Positions 1-9,559 of a DNA stretch of 64,000 nucleotides are shown here, piece after piece. A program made the position numbers and the translations under genes. Each line of letters starts with the position of its first letter. Positions within the stretch are counted from its first letter, which is position 1. Source of the DNA: Hetaerina americana (lineage: Eukaryota; Arthropoda; Insecta; Odonata; Calopterygidae); NCBI GenBank assembly GCA_022747635.1, contig JAKTNV010000005.1, forward strand, positions 84,688,469 to 84,752,468, given 5' to 3'. Under the pieces are notes generated by a model that was not told the DNA's origin, made no database searches, and saw only the letters and a list, made by a program, of their open reading frames with translations.

Positions 1-294
1 TTTGTGGAAACGTCTGGCTAATTTGTCCGTGAGGGGACCAACAAATAATAGTTTACACCACTTTTTTGTATTGTCTTTAGCGGGCCTAAGAGGGCAAATT
101 TTGGAAATGGCAATTCTCTGGAGTTTTTTCTTTAGCATTTTCATTATTAAATTTGGATCATAGCCATTAGATGATGCTATGGATTTTATAATGTTGAGTT
201 CCTTATTGAAGTTGGTTTTTGTGAGGGGTAAATTTACTAGTCTATGTAACATCGCATGGAATGCGGATAGTTTATGAGCAGTCGGGTGACAAGA

Positions 295-306
295 ATCAGA
301 TGGAAT
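295..306 (+). repeat. 12-bp target-site duplication, left copy
   Basis: ATCAGATGGAAT is repeated exactly at 508-519 on the other side of the hairpin insertion. Removing one copy plus the insert restores the PLE frame (IPSD followed by SCHPTAHK). Confidence 0.8.
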
Positions 307-351
307 ATTGAAAAAGAAAACTTGGTTTTTCCACATAAAATATTTATTCAC

Positions 352-385
352 GACCTAGGTTTCGACGCTCAGCGTCATCTTCAGG
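352..385 (-). ncRNA. hammerhead-like motif (left palindrome arm, mirror copy)
   Basis: Because the palindrome is exact, the same core is present on the minus strand (core 378-384, GAAA at 360-363, UC at 352-353). Only one of the two can be in the sense of any single transcript, and in either transcript the full hairpin would compete with ribozyme folding. Confidence 0.45.
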
Positions 386-386
386 T

Positions 387-422
387 CCTGAAGATGACGC
401 TGAGCGTCGAAACCTAGGTCGT
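387..422 (+). ncRNA. hammerhead-ribozyme-like motif (right palindrome arm)
   Basis: CTGAAGA (388-394) is followed by one extra base, a 5-bp stem GACGC/GCGTC with a TGA loop, GAAA (409-412), the mini-stem CC-TA-GG and the putative cleavage dinucleotide UC (419-420). This matches the hammerhead order CUGANGA, stem II, GAAA, short stem III, UH. The extra base before stem II departs from the canonical fold. Stem I is poor here because its 5' strand has been replaced by the inverted copy. Hammerhead motifs are known in the terminal repeats of Penelope-like elements. Confidence 0.55.
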
Positions 423-507
423 GAATAAATATTTTATGTGGAAAAACCAAGTTTTCTTTTTCAATATGTATCGTTTCCACAAAGTGACGCCTGAAGTTAT
501 CTCCTTT

Positions 508-519
508 ATCAGATGGAAT
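508..519 (+). repeat. 12-bp target-site duplication, right copy
   Basis: Exact match to 295-306. See the hairpin insertion it flanks. Confidence 0.8.
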
Positions 520-1256
520 GATAATGTTGCTATAGCATGGTTTCCTGAATACTGAAAAGTTGTGTTTGTTATTTTTAATGGTTATCGTGAGATCCAGAAA
601 GTTTAGACCTATTTCGGACTCATTTTCCATGGTGAAAGAAATTTTGGGATGTTGATGGTTAAGTATGTTTAGGAATAAATCTAGTTGTCTCTCACTCCCT
701 GTCCAACAGCAGATGATGTCATCAACATAGCGATACCAATAGAAGATATTTTTTAAAAGGGGATGGTTGGAATTAAATAGGTTTCTTTCGAAGTCGTCCA
801 TAAATATTTCAGCTAATAATGGTGAGAGAGGGGATCCCATAGCGAGACCATCTGTTTGGTGATAAAAATTTTTGTTGAATAGAAAATAACTCTGATTAGC
901 ACATAGTTCCATGAGCAAATGAATTTCTTTAGATATTATCGGGTCCACCTTTGATTGTTGGAGTATTTTTTGAACGAGGGACAAGGTCTTTTGGACGGGT
1001 ACAGAGGTGAATAGATTTTTTATATCAAAAGATACGAGTTTAGAGTTGGTAGGTAGTAAGAGATGCTGGAGGTTCTGCGCTAAACTTATGGAATTTTTAA
1101 CACCATGCTTTGTTGAGAAACTGGAAACCTGTCTAAATACGGTATTCATTTTTGTGGCCAATTTATAAGAGGGTGATCCTATGCAAGAAACTACAGGTCG
1201 TATGGGTGTTCCATCCTTATGGACTTTAGGTAGTCCGTAAAACCTAGGGGGTAGGG

Positions 1257-1378
1257 ACTAGGGGGTTAACCTCTCCGCCTCTCCTCCCCCCCCCTCCTCC
1301 TCTCCCCTACACGACTCTCCCTCCCCAACCACATCTTCTGTACATATAAATAAGGTCTCCTTACTATTTAGTTTGTCT
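1257..1378. other. C/T-rich spacer
   Basis: A pyrimidine-rich stretch between the truncated end of the PLE and the hammerhead-like motif. No gene is visible in it. Confidence 0.5.
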
Positions 1379-1419
1379 TGTACCTGATGATGACTCTGTG
1401 AGTTGAAACGCGTCGTACG
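1379..1419 (+). ncRNA. hammerhead-ribozyme-like motif with intact stem I
   Basis: This is the best formed of the set. GTAC (1380-1383) can pair with GTAC (1415-1418) as stem I, extended by a U-G pair. CTGATGA lies at 1384-1390, stem II is GACTC/GAGTT with a TGT loop, GAAA is at 1405-1408, a CGCG mini-stem follows, and UC at 1413-1414 is the predicted cleavage site. One unpaired U (1391) precedes stem II. The minimal stem III fits the type-I hammerheads known from PLEs. Function is inferred, not shown. Confidence 0.65.
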
Positions 1420-1492
1420 TTAAATAAACTGTGGAAAAGTGCAAATTGTCCTTATTTCATTATGATGAACTTCCACGACCTCAAGCCTGAAT
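1420..1492 (+). repeat. PLE terminal-sequence relic after the hammerhead motif
   Basis: AAATAAACTGTGGAAAAG, then TTCATTATGATGAACTTCCAC and a CTCAAGCCTGAA end, follow the same layout as the tail of the 307-507 insert and of 42230-42300. The shared layout is A-rich, GTGGAAAA, T-rich, TTCCAC and a CAGGC box on the opposite strand. Confidence 0.5.
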
Positions 1493-1566
1493 CTGTTGAA
1501 CTTATGTCATCAGTATTTCGATCCTAGCATTGGTTGAATGCAGCCCCCCATTCTACTCTATTATAA

Positions 1567-1660
1567 AATATATATACACACACACACATATATATATTCC
1601 GCCTTCCCCACCTCTCCTGTGTTCGTCCTTTATGTGTGTGTACATATTTTTATACATGTA
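1567..1660 (+). mobile_element. SINE family B, body fragment
   Basis: A short CA/TA tract is followed by the family B body (TTCCGCCTTCCCCACCTCT, TGTGTTCGTCCTTTATGTG). The tRNA-like head is absent. Confidence 0.6.
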
Positions 1661-1699
1661 TTTTTTTCAATACTTAATTTAATAAAAAGGATTCTGTTC

Positions 1700-2035
1700 T
1701 ACCGTAGTACTATGGGGATATTAATAAATTTTGAATATCATCGCTAAAGAATGAGAATAAATAAATAAAATAAATAATAATTTGAGAGAATAAACCTTTA
1801 CAATTTATGCAAGAGATTAAATCTGTAAGTTAACCTTCACTCCGTGAGTGATTCCCAGCCTGTAGCTCCTCTGATATTTTGAATACGCTACTGACTTTGT
1901 CTTAACAGCGTTTTACAATTCTAGCTCCTCTACGCTGCATGCCATCAAATTTGACAATCAATCCAACTTCTTGAGGATCCCATATGCTAGCAGCGTATTC
2001 TAAATGAGGTTTAACCTGGGAAAGGTGTCAATTTT
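1700..2035 (-). mobile_element. LINE 3' coding fragment (CR1/Jockey-like)
   Basis: The minus-strand translation, with frameshifts, gives RLNLI/EYAASIWDPQEVGLI, then MQRRGARIVKRC and a degenerate LGW.SL..RR region. This is the usual C-terminal part of reverse transcriptases of CR1/Jockey-like non-LTR elements. The same segment recurs at 22528-22935, 28250-28614 and 49872-50225. Confidence 0.75.
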
Positions 2036-3128
2036 TCACCATATTTCATTATAATCATTAGTTAATGATATTGAATCTTTAGTTCATTCATGATTTGGTT
2101 GACTGGAAGGGTAACATAAGCTTGCCCTCTGGGAAATGTTAATTCAGAGACGAGTGGATATTTTTTGATGCTGGCAGGTTGGAGCTTACTTTTTGGACCA
2201 TTCCAGATGGAATATAATGAACAATGATCCACAAATATTCATAAAAGGCATCAGTTTGATAACTCATTCAGTTAAAAAGAAGAAAGAATTCCACGATGGA
2301 TTCTTTCCGAAGGTAGTTTTTACCTTTGTTCTTTTAGCTCGATTCCTTATATCAAAGTATCAGTTTCCTCACAATGAAAAATTCACCCGGGGAGAGGTAA
2401 TAGTAAGTTTTCAATCACAACATGCGATGAAATTTCGAGTTAATTGGCTGATGTGCTTCATGAAGTGAAAGCTTCCATGGCAGTGGTTCGGATTTGATAA
2501 ATTCGAGCTCAGCCAAAACTAATATTTCATCCGCACAAGTTACTCACTTGATCATCCATGATTATTTCATTGGGTTTCCGTATAGAAAAAATCATCTTTC
2601 GATTTTAATATGCATGGAAACTTTCAGGGATTATTTTTATTTCGGGACTGATAGTGGGGGAAAAAATTACTACTAAAAATTTCAAGTGGAAGTACCGAAA
2701 TAAGTGTCAAAATTAAATCATGATCAACATTTTGTGGTAAGTGAAATTCCGGATATTTTATTCCCTAAAAAATGTCAAATTTTCAGCATATTTCAATAGT
2801 CTACGCAATTTATGAATGATCAACGTTTGTCAAATCGGAACTCACGTCTGCAGCACAACTCAAATGAAGTTATAAGGAGCGCGAAACAAATAAAATATTG
2901 ATGGATAGCATTATTTTGACATGAATTTCAGTTGAAATAAGAACAAAACGCTATTCCGATTGTTGAAAATTTTTAGATTAATTTATGTATTTTTTCCTTC
3001 GTTTTCAGACGCAAAATTTACGATAGTCTCCCACCGAAAAATTAGTCTTCACAATTTTATTTGAAATTATTGAGTTAATGCAATTAATGGCGCACCGCGT
3101 TAAGATTCCAATCATTCCTAAAGGGTAT
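2036..3128. other. unassigned AT-rich sequence
   Basis: No recognisable gene or repeat is seen. Open frames at 2193-2468 and 2494-2676 have biased, AT-driven composition, no known domain and no support as exons. Confidence 0.5.
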
Positions 3129-3131
3129 ATA

Positions 3132-3164
3132 CGAGGGTCATCCGGAAAGTAGTACCCGTTCGTG
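3132..3164 (+). repeat. mariner left TIR (33 bp)
   Basis: Exact reverse complement of 3852-3884. Preceded by TA. Confidence 0.95.
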
Positions 3165-3292
3165 CCGCATGAAGTGCTGACGACGCGAGTAGCCGCTGGA
3201 CGAGGTCAGATAGCTTCAGTGGCTTGTCTGCCTTCTCTGAGCCAAGTTGCGTGACGCTAGCATTGCCTGTGTTGTTTCTGTGATTGTTTACA

Positions 3293-3785
3293 ATGTTTAA
3301 AAAAATTGAGAACGCCGCCAGTTGTGAAGTGAGGGCAGTGATTAAATTCCTCAATGCAAGAAACGTTCGCCCATGTGATATTCATCGCCAATTAAAGGAG
3401 GTGTATGGAGACAATGTAATGGACGAGTCGTCTGTTCGGCGGTGGTGTCGCAACTTCAACATGGGGAGGGGGAACACACACGACGATGAGCGTTCGGGGA
3501 GACCGTCTGTCATTACAGACCAACTGGTGAGCTCAGTTGACGAATTCGTGAGGAACGATCGGCGCGTCACAATTGATGACATCTGTGAGCATTTTCCCAA
3601 TGTTTCTCGAACAATTGTTCATGAAATTGTTAAACACCATCTGCATTATGCAAAAATTTGTGCAAGATGGGTCCCTCGCGTATCTCAATGAGCTGGCGGC
3701 GAAGGACTATGCAGCAGGAATACAGAAACTTGTCACACGTTATTACAAATGCCTTAATTTGCTTGGAGATTATGTTGAGAAGTAG
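3293..3785 (+). pseudogene. mariner transposase, catalytic core deleted
   Basis: Translation starts at ATG 3293 with MFKKIENAASCEVRAVIKFL and runs without a stop for about 133 residues to 3691. It contains the two N-terminal helix-turn-helix units that bind the TIRs, the VRRWCRNF segment and HDDERSGRPS. The frame stops shortly after CARWVP. A second frame carries only the extreme C-terminus, ending at 3785. The DD34D catalytic residues are all absent, so no transposition activity is expected. A truncated DNA-binding product is conceivable but unsupported. Confidence 0.9.
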
Positions 3786-3851
3786 TTTAAAGTATCCTCT
3801 TTCAAATAAAATTTTTTATGTTTGTTAATATTTACTTTTGTGTCTTTATTT

Positions 3852-3884
3852 CACGAACGGGTACTACTTTCCGGATGACCCTCG
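3852..3884 (-). repeat. mariner right TIR (33 bp)
   Basis: Exact reverse complement of 3132-3164. Followed by TA. Confidence 0.95.
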
Positions 3885-3886
3885 TA

Positions 3887-4969
3887 TTATACGAATATCG
3901 ATCGGGTTTAGTGAAATTAGACAGAAAAGAACTACAAGTATGTCCTCTTCCCAGGTCATTCAATCCACTAAAACCTCGAAAATATTCTCATCCTTTCGAA
4001 CACCAGATAAAAAGCAAACAACTTGTACGTGGATTTATATTAACGCTAAATTCAATTAGTAACTTGATGCCAATTATTACTGAATTAATTAGACTGGTGA
4101 TCCTTTAATGCCTCTTTCCCCTTTCGTAGAATTTCATGACGAGAGGGAGAGTGCCTTCGGGGTAAGGCAGATGGAACGCCAAGCTTTCAACCTTCACATC
4201 ACTCGCCACCGCAGAGCAGACAAGAGGAAACGCTAAACCTATTGAAAATTCTTATTTTTCTCATCACCTTATTTCCCTTCGCCTCTCCTCGTGAATAGGT
4301 GAGTTGGATGGGAAGATTGGGTGGGTGGATGAATCCATGGAATGAACCTATCCAAAGCATACTATTTAAAATGAATTGGCTCAGAAATCCAAGGATCGAA
4401 TACGTGCGAACCTGCATGGAGTGCAATCTAATTACCCCCCCCGCCACACACCCTAAGGGTGACTTTGCAACATGTCATGTAGAAGCCAATCGAAATCGCG
4501 TTTTTTGTATTCTTATCGCTGGCAATTTTTGCAGTTCGAAATCGAACGCGATTGGTTTATTTTTCTCATTTTCTTAGTTCTCAACCTGCACACTGGAGGA
4601 TATGTAAGGTGTGGCATGCGAAGGACTTGGGCTGGGAATAAAAGTTGGCGCCCAAGTGATGAGCGCCGACTTTTCCGATTGAAATCAGTGAGGTTTACAG
4701 ATGATGAAGCAACAATAAGGTACCAAAGTAACTGCAATTATTGTGGAGAGATTAACAGAGATGATGCGAGATGAATGGGATAAAGATGAATCACAAGAAA
4801 ATGGAAGCATCGCATTTGCCCATCGATAACGCGCACCTTATGTATAACGCACACCCAGATCTTTGTAGTTATCGTGAATTTGTAAAGATACCGCGCGCCA
4901 AAGGCTTCATAGTTATCTTTAACGTGTACAGATGCCGCGCATCTGTATTTACATATATATATATACTCT
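3887..4969. other. unassigned sequence with a small LINE tail
   Basis: Mostly featureless. 4433-4456 carries the CCACACACCCTAAGGGTG motif typical of the 3' tail of the LINE seen at 28250-28614. No exon is supported. Confidence 0.4.
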
Positions 4970-5034
4970 ACTGTGTTCGTCCTTTACATGTGTTCCTATC
5001 CCTTTTCCTTATATCTATTTCTATTTGTAATAGA

Positions 5035-5038
<4 letters not shown>
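4970..5038 (+). mobile_element. SINE family B, 3' body fragment
   Basis: CTACTGTGTTCGTCCTTTAC and CCTATCCCTTTTCCTTATAT match the body of the copy at 62985-63172. A (TA)n array begins where the match ends. Confidence 0.65.
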
Positions 5039-5092
<54 letters not shown>

Positions 5093-5108
5093 ATTTATAT
5101 ATCTATAT
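5039..5108. repeat. (TA)n array
   Basis: Dinucleotide array with a few TTTA interruptions, attached to the 3' side of a family B fragment. Confidence 0.95.
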
Positions 5109-5524
5109 GCGCGCGCGTAAAAATTATATATAGTGTGTGTAAAAATACGTCTACATCGGATGTGTGTGTGGAAAAATACGTCCTATGATTGGGTTTTTTC
5201 AATTTTCATCACATAACGTGCTTAGTCATTTTTTCGATCATCTAAAGATTTTTGTATTGATAACGCGCGCGTGAGAGTAGTGTATGTAAACAGCATAAGA
5301 GTATTTGATGTAAATGAACACTTGAAAGACAATGTTATTGACTTCTTTAACATGGAGCGTAATGCTATTCGAATCCGAAAACCGTAGTGTAGAACGGGCA
5401 TCTGTTGAAATCCTTCGGGATGAGGTTATGGAGAAAGATCGAGAGAAAAACTTGAGCTTTACCGAAAAAAATATCGACAAAGTTCCACATAGAAGATGGG
5501 AAGTTGCTGGGTGAGATCCGATAG

Positions 5525-5725
5525 AGGCAGAAAAAGTGATTGTATGAGATACTGACTTGTAATATTGGAATTTTGATAAAGGCCGTGGTGATGGGGAGAG
5601 TGTTAGGCAAAGTGGGGAAGTGGAGGAAGGAGAAGGGAATATTCTGCTTTTTGGAATGAATGAAGGCGGAGATTACGGATAAATGAAGGATACGATTAAA
5701 ATCTGTGGAAAAACAAACGAATGTC
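5525..5725 (+). mobile_element. LINE C-terminal fragment
   Basis: The plus strand gives KAVVMGRVLGKVGKWRKEKG, parallel to KTVIEGRMLGKRGKGRNRIG at 6410-6470. Both resemble the conserved C-terminus of non-LTR reverse transcriptases (..EGRV.GKRGRGR...). It is decayed. Confidence 0.6.
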
Positions 5726-5983
5726 ACGCAAATGCATAGCAATTAATGGATTTCCAAAACGTATCCTTAATTGGTAAATTGATTGATTAATTAATTGATT
5801 TAATGGGTAAGGAATAATACTATTTTTTTACCAAATCTGAGTCTTTGCATCGGCGGCCGTTTTGATAATCACTACGATTCAAATTTTGCCGACTCCTTCA
5901 AAGTTTGTAAAATGAACTAAATATGGTACTTAGCACTGTAACGCCGTCAGTTACTTGCTACTTACTACACATTACTTTTTAAC
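5726..5983. other. unassigned AT-rich sequence
   Basis: Nothing recognised. Confidence 0.4.
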
Positions 5984-6240
5984 AGGGTCCTGGTAGTCTA
6001 GCGAGTAGAACGCTACCGTGCGAACTGAGTTCCATTCCGAGTGATGTCATCTATTAATTTTAGGCGCCGTATACAGTATTTCCTGACAAACCGACTGGTG
6101 AGATACAGAGAATAAGGAACTAATCCTCTTATTAGTGTCATCAGATTTGTAAATTCGACTCACCCGACTTTGGCCTCCGTATTGAGCGAGGCTCGACACA
6201 CCTCAGTCACCAAACCAACCTCGGGGTCGATTACTGATGG
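5984..6240 (+). mobile_element. tRNA-derived SINE, family H
   Basis: The tRNA-like head GGTCCTGGTAGTCTAGCGAG has an A-box-like TAGTCTAGCGAGTAGAACG and a degraded B box. It is followed by a body ending CACCAAACCAACCTCGGGGT-CGATTAC. That 3' end resembles family A although the body differs. Confidence 0.6.
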
Positions 6241-6289
6241 CCACTGAAGCAGGAGGACAAGCGAAGTTGAAATTCTTTTCAAATGTTGG

Positions 6290-6545
6290 TATAGAGAAGG
6301 TGAAATAGACCAATAGGAAATGCTGGGTATGGTGGGAGAAGAGAGGGGATTGTCGGGAGAAATCCTATGGAGGCAGGAAAGATGAACGCAAAGCATATTG
6401 ATTGGCAATGGTATTTTGAAGACTGTAATAGAGGGGAGAATGTTAGGCAAACGAGGAAAGGGAAGGAACAGGATAGGGATGTTGGACGGGATGAAGGGAG
6501 GAAGAAAGTACTCAGAGATGAAGAGGGACTTGTTGTAGGGTATGT
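6290..6545 (+). mobile_element. LINE C-terminal fragment
   Basis: Translation includes MVGEERGLSGEILWRQER, ILKTVIEGRMLGKRGKGR and MLDGMKGGRK. These are the typical end of RTE/CR1-like reverse transcriptase polyproteins. Related pieces lie at 5525, 21290, 25960 (reverse) and 45490. Confidence 0.75.
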
Positions 6546-7990
6546 TGCTGGATTTTGTGTTTTCTTAGGAGTCACAAAATATTTATTTGTTAGAAGTGTC
6601 CATCCAAAAGCTACCTTAACCAGTAGATTACTTTAAAGAAGTGCATTGTTACTATGGTCGAGTGCATATATGACAATCGTTACATATAACTCTCATATAT
6701 TTGCTTTTTACGTTTGTGTACATAATTTACGTAATACTGGGTCTCTGACTGGTTTTTCTCAGAAACCCCGCGACCAAGAGTCCCATAGTCTTGGTTACGG
6801 CGAGTTGAATCTTAATTTTACTACCCCGTCCAGCAAGATTAATAGTACATTGTTCAGCTTCCTCTTCTTTAAGTTCTCCCCTATTGTTGCGGGCGAAGAA
6901 GGCTGCTCAGTAACCTGCTTAGGCAACCATCCAGCATCTTTCTGATAATTTTATTCTAAGCGATTCACTCACCGGCATCATTCATGGCCATAATTATGGA
7001 GTCAGTGTGGGTGGTCTCCCGCGGTGTCCTATGACTTTTCTCGTCACACCATTCGTACTGTTTGTAGGAAGGAAAGTGTCGCACCCATGAAAATATTTGA
7101 TTTCTGGATTGCACATGAAATGCAGTTACTTTAAGCCACCCTGTTAATTTTTTTCTCGATAATGTTGCAAATCTACTCGAGCGTGTGTAAGTGCGATTTT
7201 GAATCTTTTGCTGGCGACAGCTCATAATTCATTAGGTCGTGTCCCAGGCACACTTCCGTGTCGGGACGATGAAGGGTCAAAATAGCATTACCGAGCTCTA
7301 CCTACTCTAATGCATGCCCCCCTACTTTATCGTAGTACCTACAACGTACCTTCCAAGCCGCCAAGAGTCGGGAGAAATATTAGGTCGTCATGCATTAGAG
7401 TAATTGATGATTAATTGCATTCAGGAATTGAAATTTATCGTAAAATTGGTTTCTACCTTTGTGGTGACAAATTGTACGAGAATATAATTTCATGAATATC
7501 GATCGAATTCCCAATCAATTTCCCCCTTACAACTTCTGACCGTGTTCTCGTCTAATAATGCAATGAGGTGTTGGGATCATTCCCTCTTTGTGTCAGCGAT
7601 GACCTCATATGTTTTGTATGTATTATTTCTTATGTTCTAAATGTTAAAATAGTGATCTATCTTCGTGATTAAAGTCTCCACAAACACGGTCTATGCATTT
7701 ATAATATAACGCTATATGTTCATTCCTTAATTATATGAATCTTCATGAAACAGTCACCTTTTACCTATACCCTATTTAATTCCGGAATAAAGTAATTTTT
7801 CTCATTAAGTTTCACTTTCTCATAACAGACGAATCTATTTACGAACATATTGGTGAAATGAACTTTTAAACGAGGACGTAGAAAAATGTTAATAATTGCC
7901 TCACTCTCCAATCGAACTTAACCCTCGAGTAGGAGTATATCGACACTCATTCCTCAGTGTCGTGTAAATATATAAATATGTGTGTGTATG
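6546..7990. other. unassigned sequence
   Basis: No gene is recognised. A 14-bp inverted repeat (7303-7316 with 7389-7402) is the only structure noticed. Confidence 0.4.
7303..7402. repeat. 14-bp inverted repeat, 72-bp spacing
   Basis: TACTCTAATGCATG at 7303-7316 is exactly complementary to CATGCATTAGAGTA at 7389-7402. It could be the ends of a very short MITE or chance; no flanking duplication was identified. Confidence 0.5.
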
Positions 7991-8274
7991 GGTCGTGGTA
8001 GTCCAGGGGTAGGGCGTTGTTCTACTGGCCAGAGGGCCCGGGTTTGATTCCCGGGCAAGGCTTTCTGGGCACCTGCAGCTCTACCCAAGCTATGTGATTT
8101 TTATGGTACCAGATTTTCCTGGGAAAATATAGTACGAATCGTCGTACTATATTTTCCGCACCCTCGTATAATCCGCACTGCACCCTCTACCCTGATGTGT
8201 GAATTTCACACGCCGTTGAGCTTAGTACTAGGTGACCTCTACCATCACCTACAAAACCGACCTTCCGGTTGATT

Positions 8275-8277
<3 letters not shown>
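7991..8277 (+). mobile_element. tRNA-derived SINE, family A (full length)
   Basis: The tRNA-like head (7991-8061) has A-box-like TAGTCCAGGGGTAGGGCG and B box GGTTTGATTCCC. The body contains CACCTGCAGCTC, GTGTGAATTTCACACGCCG and CTTAGTACTAGGTGA. The 3' end is ACCGACCTTCCGGTTGATTA, running straight into a (TA)n array. Pol III promoter boxes suggest the founder was transcribed. This copy carries an extra palindrome at 8122-8157 that other copies lack. Confidence 0.85.
8122..8157. repeat. 16-bp-arm palindrome inside the SINE A copy
   Basis: GGAAAATATAGTACGA and its exact reverse complement are separated by ATCG. Copies at 10286, 30874 and 31194 read CCATAACCGGCACAGGG at this place, so it replaces or is inserted into the normal body. 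Confidence 0.85.
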
Positions 8278-8338
<61 letters not shown>

Positions 8339-8362
8339 TTATTTATTTATATATATATATAA
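8278..8362. repeat. (TA)n array at SINE A 3' end
   Basis: Pure TA with a small GTATAT and TTTATTTA interruption, directly following the SINE A 3' end. Confidence 0.95.
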
Positions 8363-9559
8363 TTTGTACATAATATATGCATGCACTGTTATAAATTCTA
8401 AAAGTTTAAGTCGTGCAACTATCTTCGTGATTATAGCCGACCTAAACCATGTCTATGTATTTCTATGTCTATGACGTTTTCTGTCTATCCGTTCATTAAA
8501 CGAATCGGGCATCTTTTATCAAGTATATCCCATTGGATTCCGAATTTAATATCTTCTGCCCATTAAGGTCCTTTCGACTTGTAATCAAGAGGTGAGGTCA
8601 ATGGATATATAGTATATAAGGCGAAATGGTACATCTCCTTCAATGTTTCATTCGGAAGAAAGTGAGAATAAGGGGAGCGAGTGAGTGCCTTTCATCCCGA
8701 AAAAAATCCCCATCTCCGACTTCGTTCCCCTCCCAGTGTCGTCTTCCCCAGGATCGGTGGAGGGGGCCTGGGGGTGAGATTGTGTGCGTGGGGGCAAGGG
8801 TGAGGGGGGTGGAGTGTCCCCAGAGTGAGAGGAGTATCCGTCGGAGGGAAGGCGAGTGTCGCCTGTGGCCCGGTGGGTTGGTGTAGCGAGAAAATTACTT
8901 AGGGGAGAGGGGGGAAGGAAGGGAGGTGGGGTTTGGGGGAGCATGAGGGGCGTGCGTAGAGTCCTCGGAGTGGGAGAGAGAGGTAGCTGTCAGGAGGGGA
9001 TTGCGGTGCGAATCTCGTTACGGGGTTCGTATTGACCGCGGATGCGGCCCCTGAGTGAGCATCTGCCTACCCTGCCTTTCAGAATACTACGTGACAAATA
9101 TATGATAATGTCTGAGGCGAAACTTTGCGAAAATGTTTGATTTTCTGGCAATAAAATGATCAAAAACGAACCAATGTTTGCAATTTATTTAATTTATCGA
9201 CTATACAGTCTGTAGTCTTGAAACCAATTTCATCATGGTCTGTATTTCTAATCCTTAGATTCGTTCACTGCGGCCCTTCATTCTTCTCTATCCTATGTTG
9301 ATTCCCTTACTCCCTTATAGCTCTTCTCTGTTTTACGTCTTTCTTATTTTCTGCGTACTTATCTTTTCTCTTCAGGATTTCCCTTCAGTTTTCCCTTCTA
9401 TTATATGTTTAACCAGTTCATTTTCCATCAAGTTCTTCTTTGCCGTATTGTGCAATCCACAGGGTTCTTTCCTCTTCTCTCCTTTTATGCATCTTACCTC
9501 ATTCCACTCACTTTATCCGTCCATTTCATCTCCATATATACCGTATGGTTAACTTTTCC
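8363..9559. other. unassigned, with a GC- and purine-rich patch at 8640-9060
   Basis: The patch is G-rich on the plus strand and gives overlapping low-complexity open frames on both strands. That is a composition effect and not evidence of coding. The rest is ordinary AT-rich sequence. Confidence 0.4.

Larger units (their letters stand above)
305..467. repeat. perfect 163-bp palindrome (81-bp arms, 1-base centre)
   Basis: The arms 305-385 and 387-467 are exact reverse complements around a single T at 386. The centre reads CTTCAGG-T-CCTGAAG. Such an arm length without mismatch implies a young or actively homogenised structure, or an artefact of assembly. The junction lies directly at the 5' edge of the hammerhead-like core on each strand. 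Confidence 0.95.
307..507. mobile_element. short hairpin element inserted in the PLE RT gene
   Basis: About 200 bp interrupts the PLE reading frame and is flanked by a perfect 12-bp direct repeat, ATCAGATGGAAT, at 295-306 and 508-519. This is what a target-site duplication would look like. Nearly all of the insert is the palindrome at 305-467, followed by a short non-palindromic tail ending CGCCTGAAGTTATCTCCTTT. The palindrome and tail resemble sequences at 1380-1490, 10815-10925, 20150-20262, 20395-20475 and 42108-42300. I infer a non-autonomous element derived from the terminal region of a PLE and mobilised by PLE machinery. It has no coding capacity. Confidence 0.8.
1..1256 (-). mobile_element. 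Penelope-like element, reverse transcriptase part
   Basis: Read on the minus strand from about 1256 this encodes the reverse transcriptase core of a Penelope-like retroelement. Visible in order are YGLPKVHKDGTPIRPVV, a SFDIKNLFTSVPV segment with the first catalytic Asp, GLAMGSPLSPLLAEIF, YRYVDDII with the catalytic YVDD pair (codons near 721-738), and GLNFLDLTI. After an insertion at 307-507 the frame resumes with SCHPTAHKLSAFHAML and the NIIKSIA..NGYDPNLI linker that normally precedes the GIY-YIG domain, which lies outside the window. The frame is open from a TAG at about 1260 to the insertion, so this copy may have been coding-competent shortly before it was interrupted. The 5' end is truncated. 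Assignment to PLE rather than to a LINE rests on the LPKVHK and FLDLTI signatures. Confidence 0.9.
3132..3884 (+). mobile_element. internally deleted mariner element with perfect TIRs
   Basis: The element is 753 bp and bounded by TA dinucleotides (3130-3131 and 3885-3886). It has exact 33-bp terminal inverted repeats beginning CGAGGGTCATCCGG. Full-length mariners are about 1.3 kb, so roughly 500 bp is missing. The transposase N-terminus is present, and its last residues (GIQKLVTRYYKCLNL.GDYVEK) follow directly after the break, so the catalytic region is deleted. The intact ends should still be recognisable to a related transposase, which makes this a MITE-like mariner derivative. Confidence 0.95.

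Noticed and set aside
7303..7402. MITE call for the 14-bp inverted repeat
   Set aside because: No flanking target duplication and no second copy were seen, so it is listed only as an inverted repeat.
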